Assembly: GCA_036337945.1 (NCBI GenBank)
Contig: JAYZDF010000139.1
Coordinates: 1 to 35,956 of the forward strand
Reading direction: 5' to 3'
DNA: 35,956 nucleotides
DNA from: JAYZDF01 sp036337945
GTDB lineage: Bacteria; Myxococcota; Kuafuiibacteriia; Kuafuiibacteriales; Kuafuiibacteriaceae
The notes under the pieces were generated by a model, which had not been told where the DNA came from, did not search any database, and saw nothing but the letters and a program-made list of their open reading frames with translations. This document shows, piece by piece, positions 31,516-35,956 of this stretch. Numbering within the stretch: position 1 is the first letter of the stretch; each line of letters begins with the position of its first letter. The position numbers and the translations under genes are program-made.

Positions 31516-31863
31516 ATGTCCGCGAATAGCATCTACCGAATCGTCACCGAGGAAGAACTACGCACAGCAAAAGAGTCGGGGCGGGTGCCGCGAAACAGTG
31601 CCGATGAATCATCAGGCTTCGTACATCTTTCGCCCCACTCGGAGGTTCTCACGACAGCGTCTCGATATTATTCAACGTACCCAGTACTCTATGCGTTGGA
31701 GGTAAGCGCCGAAGCACTCGGTCCGGACTTAAAATGGGAGGTTGTGAAATCTCGAAAGAATGTCTCCTTCCCGCACCTTTATGCACCCAACATTCCGTGG
31801 AATTCAGTTCGCGAGGTCCACAGGCTCTCGATAAACGAACAAGGAGCTTTCGATTGGAGGTAG
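31516..31863 (+). CDS. DUF952 family protein
   Basis: 115 aa, typical length. IYRIVTEEELRTAKESG at the start, SSGFVHLSPHSEVLTTASRYY, LYALEVSAEALGPDLKWE and FPHLYAPNIPWNSVREV are the conserved elements of DUF952. Cytoplasmic, function unknown; the fold recalls ADP-ribosyltransferase-like small domains, but I would not assign activity. It converges on the FG-GAP gene with a 1-bp gap. Confidence 0.9.
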   Translation: MSANSIYRIVTEEELRTAKESGRVPRNSADESSGFVHLSPHSEVLTTASRYYSTYPVLYALEVSAEALGPDLKWEVVKSRKNVSFPHLYAPNIPWNSVREVHRLSINEQGAFDWR

Positions 31864-31864
31864 C

Positions 31865-33493
31865 CTAACGGAGCCTCCTGCGGCGTTTTGACTTTTGGTT
31901 TGTGAAAACTTTCAGCCAGTTGAGTTCGTTATAGCGTTCAGTCGGTCCAATCATGAAGTTTCCCGCGACGATATCTAAATCCCGGTCGCGATCGATATCG
32001 AGAAGTAGAATCGTTGGATGATCGGACTTGGTCGATTCGATACGATGCACAGCAAATTTACCATTCTTAGTTTGTTCCAACCACACTACCCCTTCGTACC
32101 CACCAGGTTTACGCACTCGTTCATCATCCGCAGGTGCAAAAGCTGACGCGACGACATCGAGGTCGCCATCCCGGTCGATATCCCCAATTTGCACCGCTGC
32201 CGCTGCAAGCAAGGTGGTAAGAAGATGGGGCTTAAATTGAAAATTTCCCAGATTCTCATACCAGCGGATTCCATGAAAATACTTCGGCGTCGGAGTGTCC
32301 ATGACATCCCCGTTTGCAACGACAATATCCATGTCACCATCATTGTCCAAATCAGCGGTCGCTGCACGCATCATCCCCCAATCAGGATTCGGAGCTTGAA
32401 AGACGCGGTTCGACGAGAACACGCCTTTTCCCTTATTGGAGTAGATCATTATCTCTTCGAAATGTTGCCCGAGAACCGCAAGGATATCAGGGCGGCCATC
32501 ACCATTGAAATCTTGGATAGCGAGGTCTGTTGCCCCGGGCCGAGTATCAAGGTCATGGAGTTTGAGCCCGATCGCGCCTTTGGAATCTTGCGCTCCGTGG
32601 TTTTCGACCCACATAACCTTACCTGAGGCCAATAGGCCAAACATACCGATGACAAGGTCTACATCACCGTCTCCATCCAGGTCTCCTGAGCGAAGCGCAG
32701 CGACTCTTCCCAGTCCTGAGAGAAGTTGAATCTTCTCGAACGCCCGAGGCTGTCCCCGTTCAGGGGGTAATTGCCTAAACCATACGATACCGCCTCGGTC
32801 CGTTTCGGACGGCCCAAATGTTCCTAGCTCTGCGACCAAGATGTCTAAATTCCCGTCTTGATCAAAATCAACGACGTTTGCATCCGCCGGAAAGGCAGCG
32901 GTACCGATAATCTGCCCATCCCCAGAATGAGCGGCGCCATTTTTTCCTAAGGGTTGCTCAATGACGACTCCATGCCGCATATCGGTCACAATCAGTGAAG
33001 GAGACGAACGCCGGTCCCAGCGAACCGCTCGAATCGACGACACGCCAGGATTCCCAGGAGCCTGGGAAGACGGCCGAAGAAGCGTCTTTTTGAAGTCCAA
33101 ACGCCCTGGTTTGCTCAATTTTGGGAGCGGCAAAGTCAGTTTGGTCGGAGCCGCGTCTTGATAGTACGATAGCGCAAATTCGACACTCGGGAGCCCCACC
33201 GGATTCTTAGTACCCACGCCCGCCAACTCATACATACGCGGAACCACTGAAGCCCAAAGCTGGTCGGGTAAGGATTTCGGGTCTGGCGCCAGATGGCATT
33301 GCTTGCAGAATGCTTCAACATTTTCAGCAGTGTTTGCCGCTGCGTGAGAGTCATTCGCCTTTTGCGCTCCCTCCCTTTCTGAAAGACTCCTCGTTTCTGA
33401 GTCAGCACGGTCGCGCTCCGGCTTTGTACAAGCGACGGAAAGGATGCTCGCCACGGTGAGCCCAAAACCCCACCGATAAAGAATACTTAACAC
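31865..33493 (-). CDS. FG-GAP/VCBS beta-propeller lipoprotein with a haem c motif
   Basis: 542 aa from GTG 33493 (AGGTGA 10 nt upstream). Signal peptide with lipobox SVAC (Cys near 22), a charged linker, then AFCKQCHLAPDP near residue 62: a CxxCH haem-attachment motif in a short cytochrome c-like helix pair (SLPDQLWASVVPRMYELAG). From ~150 on are at least six repeats with calcium-type loops: DFDQDGNLDILVAE, DLDGDGDVDLVIG, DFNGDGRPDILAV, DLDNDGDMDIVVA, DIDRDGDLDVVAS, DIDRDRDLDIVAG. These build a beta-propeller, probably on the outer face of the envelope. The ligand is unknown. Ends in a basic KSKRRRRLR tail. Confidence 0.88.
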   Translation of the reverse strand: MLSILYRWGFGLTVASILSVACTKPERDRADSETRSLSEREGAQKANDSHAAANTAENVEAFCKQCHLAPDPKSLPDQLWASVVPRMYELAGVGTKNPVGLPSVEFALSYYQDAAPTKLTLPLPKLSKPGRLDFKKTLLRPSSQAPGNPGVSSIRAVRWDRRSSPSLIVTDMRHGVVIEQPLGKNGAAHSGDGQIIGTAAFPADANVVDFDQDGNLDILVAELGTFGPSETDRGGIVWFRQLPPERGQPRAFEKIQLLSGLGRVAALRSGDLDGDGDVDLVIGMFGLLASGKVMWVENHGAQDSKGAIGLKLHDLDTRPGATDLAIQDFNGDGRPDILAVLGQHFEEIMIYSNKGKGVFSSNRVFQAPNPDWGMMRAATADLDNDGDMDIVVANGDVMDTPTPKYFHGIRWYENLGNFQFKPHLLTTLLAAAAVQIGDIDRDGDLDVVASAFAPADDERVRKPGGYEGVVWLEQTKNGKFAVHRIESTKSDHPTILLLDIDRDRDLDIVAGNFMIGPTERYNELNWLKVFTNQKSKRRRRLR

Positions 33494-33607
33494 GGAATTA
33501 ATTCACCTGCACAGACGGAAAAGAGCAAACCATATTTGATCTGTCTGAGAGTCTCAGCGGGATTACGCTCATAGCCAAAATGGAATGGTAGAGTAACCCG
33601 TTCGGCT

Positions 33608-34792
33608 TTACTCGGAGTCACGGTTGGTGTTCAGCCAATCCGCGAGAAAGATGAGTTCCCTTAGATTCAGGTCCGCCGTGGGAATTCTCCTTCTCCTTCC
33701 AAAATGGAATGGAAGAGCGAAAATGTTCAGGTCCTCCAGAAACTCATGCTCATTTTCATCGAGCGAATTGAATTCGGTTCTTTGGTGAGCCGAAGCTGAG
33801 CGTTCAACGATATCTATAGCAGGAAGGCCGCCTATTTCAGGGAAATATGGTCGAAAATCTCCGATCCAATTTATAGGAATCCGTAAATTTTTTCGGCCTA
33901 GAAAGCCCGTTGTTTCAATCTCTAAGCTGTTTTGGGTAAATCGAAGGCGGTGCCTAGTAGCGCTATGTCTGGCGATCCGACGACCCAAATACGCACCAAA
34001 GATGATAGAGCTCAACGCCACGGACCAGTACAGCTCACGGCGCAAGCCCGACTGAATTTCGACCCATGTGATGGTCACGAGGACTACAAATGGTATCGAA
34101 AGGAGCCAAAGTTCCTGGAACGATGGGATGGAGTGCCAAAAAATCTCCCGATTTTTTTTTGAATTATCGAAAAAAAAACGTGCGGGGGGGATGCTTTCTT
34201 GCCCGGGCCATGAGCTTTGGTGGCCATCGACTAACTTCGAACGCGTCCGAATTTGATGAAATGTCTCAAGATACTCTTTTGGTACGCGCCTACTTTTTGG
34301 AATCGGTGGGAATGTCAAGAGCGTCAGGTTTGACAGATTTTCGAAGATAAGCGCCACCCGGTATAAGTCGACCTGAACACGCGAGCTTGCAATCGTGCTT
34401 CGCACTTTTCTCCGAAACAATTTTATTCCCAGAAGCATCTGATAAGGAATCGTCAAATCGTCGTTATAACTGCTCTCAGAGCTAAATATCAACGTTTTCT
34501 GTTTTGGAAGAAATCGGATTTTCGTTGGCCATGGAAACTCTCGTAAGTTGGTAAAGTACGCCCCTAAACATGTCACGATCAATGACAATCCAAGCAGGAT
34601 CGGAAACAGCATTTCGGTGCGCGTCTTCCAAAGTCCAAGCTGAAACCAGACTCCTGCTGCGCCGGCGAGTCCTAAACCTATGAAACATTTACCGATTAAA
34701 CGCAGAGTTTTGAGTCGTGCTGTTTCGGATCGCACCAACACAAATCCAGATTCATCGAGCCGAGAATGAGTATGTTCGATCCTATAGGTCAT
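33608..34792 (-). CDS. Integral membrane protein of unknown function
   Basis: 394 aa from ATG 34792. Two pairs of TM helices: ~33-50 (GKCFIGLGLAGAAGVWF) with ~62-82 (LFPILLGLSLIVTCLGAYF), and ~228-246 (LWLLSIPFVVLVTITWV) with ~254-272. Between them and at the C-terminus are soluble beta-rich segments (RFLPKQKTLIFSSESSY; LRFTQNSLEIETTGFLGRKNL) that look alike and may be a duplicated PH-like unit. Around codons 200-214 the gene carries C7, T9 and A9 tracts. No named family recognised. Its start overlaps a 71-aa frame upstream by ATGA. Confidence 0.75.
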   Translation of the reverse strand: MTYRIEHTHSRLDESGFVLVRSETARLKTLRLIGKCFIGLGLAGAAGVWFQLGLWKTRTEMLFPILLGLSLIVTCLGAYFTNLREFPWPTKIRFLPKQKTLIFSSESSYNDDLTIPYQMLLGIKLFRRKVRSTIASSRVQVDLYRVALIFENLSNLTLLTFPPIPKSRRVPKEYLETFHQIRTRSKLVDGHQSSWPGQESIPPARFFFDNSKKNREIFWHSIPSFQELWLLSIPFVVLVTITWVEIQSGLRRELYWSVALSSIIFGAYLGRRIARHSATRHRLRFTQNSLEIETTGFLGRKNLRIPINWIGDFRPYFPEIGGLPAIDIVERSASAHQRTEFNSLDENEHEFLEDLNIFALPFHFGRRRRIPTADLNLRELIFLADWLNTNRDSE

Positions 34793-35004
34793 TTGATGAT
34801 TACCAATGTGACATTAATGCGCGTTAAGATCCCCAACCAAACAACGTCGAATTGACCGAAACTTTGTGTCGTTTGGACGCTTAGCAAGTACGAGCTTTCC
34901 AGCTGCGAGGGCTTGTGGCTCCAATCTACGGTAAAAATGGCCGCCTCGTTATTCATCGCAATAAAGGTTGCAGCAAACCGATTCAATACTCGAGACTGAC
35001 TCAT
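34789..35004 (-). CDS. Possible small upstream protein (doubtful)
   Basis: 71 aa. The only support is the 4-bp ATGA overlap of its stop with the start of the membrane protein gene, which would couple them. The Shine-Dalgarno (AAGGA) touches the ATG, and no family or clear domain is visible; the last 20 residues are hydrophobic (VVWLGILTRINVTLVII). It may instead be untranslated leader of the downstream gene. Confidence 0.3.
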   Translation of the reverse strand: MSQSRVLNRFAATFIAMNNEAAIFTVDWSHKPSQLESSYLLSVQTTQSFGQFDVVWLGILTRINVTLVIIK

Positions 35005-35183
35005 TCCTTGTCGCTATTCGCAAAACGGAATAAGCAAAAAAGACAGAGCGTAGAAGTTGATCCCATCAGAGGATCGAATTTGGCTCGAGGTATATAGCAG
35101 TGAGATTCCACATTAGGGCCTGCGGAATGAGACTTAAAACTCGGAAAAAATCCAGTTCAGCACTTCCGCAATTCGGCTGAAAA
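35005..35183. other. Intergenic region without a recognised gene
   Basis: About 180 bp between the possible 71-aa frame and the nrdA control region. I see no gene, RNA or repeat here. It must carry the promoter of the minus-strand membrane gene, which I cannot place confidently. Confidence 0.5.
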
Positions 35184-35231
35184 ATCCCGCATATAGTGTT
35201 GACAGTGCCTATGGCCCCCTATATCTTGAGC
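35184..35231 (+). promoter_or_regulatory. Candidate NrdR box pair
   Basis: Box 1 (35184-35199) ends in ATATAGTGT, a perfect right half of the NrdR consensus ACACWATATWTWGTGT, with a poor left half. Box 2 (35216-35231) matches about 11 of 16 positions with core CTATATCTTG. The boxes are 16 bp apart (32 bp centre to centre), the three-turn spacing known for NrdR pairs. They straddle the -35 and -10, so NrdR binding would block transcription. The gene that follows is a ribonucleotide reductase. Confidence 0.55.
35199..35227 (+). promoter_or_regulatory. Strong sigma70 promoter of nrdA
   Basis: Perfect TTGACA (35199-35204), 17 bp, TATCTT (35222-35227). Predicted initiation near 35234 leaves a leader of about 195 nt before ATG 35431. 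Confidence 0.7.
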
Positions 35232-35430
35232 ATCACCAAGGAAAACACGGTTCGGCAGAGCGAAAAGGGGTTAGGTCGAGCGCTATCGTGAATACGGCGA
35301 AGTGTGGAGCGACGTCACAGACTTGGTAGAGAGAAAAAACGAAAAAAACCAAAGGGTTTGTACGGATTCGTTCGTCGAAACCCATAGAGCTAACTGCGCC
35401 ATGAACTGGCGAAATGAGGGGAAGCGCCTA
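35232..35430 (+). other. Long 5' leader of nrdA
   Basis: About 195 nt of leader. The nrdA frame is open from 35275, with an ATG at 35401 lacking a Shine-Dalgarno. I find no match to a cobalamin riboswitch B12 box or a clear terminator. It is either plain untranslated leader or contains an earlier nrdA start. Confidence 0.4.
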
Positions 35431-35956
35431 ATGCACAAGGGTGACACGCAAGTTTCAAATGATCAGCAAACGTCTACGTCGTCGGTAAGACGAGCACCGC
35501 TAGAGAGAGAGATTACGCAGCCTCCCAAGACCATGCTGCCCGTGATGACACCAACCTCGATGCAGGTCCGCAAGCGCAGCGGTTCGTTCGAACTCGAGGA
35601 CGTAAGCAAGATCGTTCGCGCGGTCGGCAGAAACTGTAGTGGTCTCCAAAATATCGACGCTAACCGAGTCGCTATCAAAACTATCGGTGGCATCTACGAC
35701 GGAGCAACGACGAAAGAATTGGATCAACTCTCGATTCAAACAGCTGCTTCATTCATCGCGGAAGAACCCGAATACTCAAAACTTGCCGCGCGATTGCTCG
35801 CTACTTACATCTCGAAAGAGGTGAGACAACAAGACATCCAATGCTTTTCGCAGTCGATATCACACGGCCATGAGCTCGGACTCATCAACGACCGACTTCT
35901 TGAAGTTGTCAAAGAGCACAGACGTAAGCTCAACGATACTGTCGCAAACACCCGCA
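35431..35956 (+). CDS. nrdA: Ribonucleoside-diphosphate reductase, large subunit (N-terminal part, cut by window edge)
   Basis: 175 residues visible from ATG 35431, chosen because GAGGGG lies 9 nt upstream; ATG 35401 and 35560 are alternatives. After a ~43-residue polar extension, MQVRKRSGSFELEDVSKIVRAV begins an ATP-cone, the allosteric ATP/dATP site. DGATTKELDQLSIQTAASFI and YSKLAARLLATYISKEV follow, the conserved start of class I alpha subunits (compare YQYLAARLAIFHLRKK in E. coli NrdA). Catalytic Cys residues lie beyond the window. It reduces NDPs to dNDPs with a small radical subunit not seen here. Strong promoter and NrdR-like boxes upstream. Confidence 0.93.
   Translation, partial: MHKGDTQVSNDQQTSTSSVRRAPLEREITQPPKTMLPVMTPTSMQVRKRSGSFELEDVSKIVRAVGRNCSGLQNIDANRVAIKTIGGIYDGATTKELDQLSIQTAASFIAEEPEYSKLAARLLATYISKEVRQQDIQCFSQSISHGHELGLINDRLLEVVKEHRRKLNDTVANTR

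Noticed and set aside
31976..32900. Direct repeats in the FG-GAP gene considered as a CRISPR or DNA repeat array
   Set aside because: They are diverged coding repeats in one reading frame (calcium-loop motifs), not near-identical repeats with uniform spacers.
35232..35430. Cobalamin riboswitch or other riboswitch in the nrdA leader
   Set aside because: No B12-box-like element or expression-platform hairpin seen; the downstream gene looks like class I rather than class II reductase.

Overview
The window looks like the chromosome of a Gram-negative, former-deltaproteobacterial lineage (Myxococcota/Bradymonadota-like). The reasons are eukaryote-type Ser/Thr kinase signalling (an active kinase, a pseudokinase, an FHA protein and a PP2C-cNMP phosphatase), several lipoproteins with Asp/Ala/Gly-rich linkers, FG-GAP and lamin-tail surface proteins, an outer-membrane barrel protein, and roughly balanced base composition. 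The assignment is inference; no rRNA is present to confirm it. Coding density is high. I see no insertion sequence, prophage, CRISPR array or origin.

Layout. 1-3601: a sensory block. A six-TM histidine kinase (cut by the window edge) lies 4 bp downstream-overlapped with a PilZ-like/SAM-methyltransferase fusion. Divergent from them is a receiver-histidine kinase protein. Together they resemble the parts list of the Ralstonia PhcB/PhcS/PhcR fatty-acid-ester quorum-sensing system. 3678-6288: a convergent operon of a DsbA/kappa-GST-like protein, an acyl carrier protein and a fatty acyl-AMP ligase. 6385-7758: a Ser/Thr kinase with two C-terminal zinc ribbons. 7772-11667: the anciently conserved order tadA-ffs(SRP RNA)-dnaX-ybaB-recR on the minus strand, with tRNA-Ser(GGA) on the opposite strand. 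dnaX is split over two frames, consistent with a +1 frameshift making gamma and tau. 11675-15077: a 2-oxo-acid dehydrogenase locus with E1-alpha/E1-beta divergent from E2. 15184-24516: an FHA protein, ribosomal protein S4, an unknown protein, a pseudokinase with a PEGA-like tail, a putative outer-membrane protein, a COG3146 acyltransferase and a PP2C-cNMP protein. 24530-27422: a class V aminotransferase, a HAD-IB phosphatase and an unknown protein. 27423-28415: a probable sigma-54 promoter driving a 91-aa unknown, then a 146-aa unknown. 28531-34792: surface and secreted proteins (lamin-tail/PLD/CBM20 lipoprotein, Cys-repeat lipoprotein, haem-c/FG-GAP lipoprotein), a DUF952 protein and a membrane protein. 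35431-end: start of a ribonucleotide reductase large subunit behind a strong promoter with a candidate NrdR box pair.

A window-wide theme is the start-site architecture. Many first genes lack a Shine-Dalgarno and instead have a -10-like TAnnnT hexamer 7-10 nt before the start codon, which suggests common leaderless mRNAs. Genes inside operons more often have ordinary ribosome binding sites or 4-bp ATGA overlaps.

The most interesting candidates are the Phc-like methyltransferase/kinase/receiver-kinase block beside a fatty-acid activating cassette, the dnaX frameshift, the leaderless-start pattern, the sigma-54 promoter with upstream dyads, and the pseudokinase. All assignments were made by eye from sequence motifs; no database search was run.
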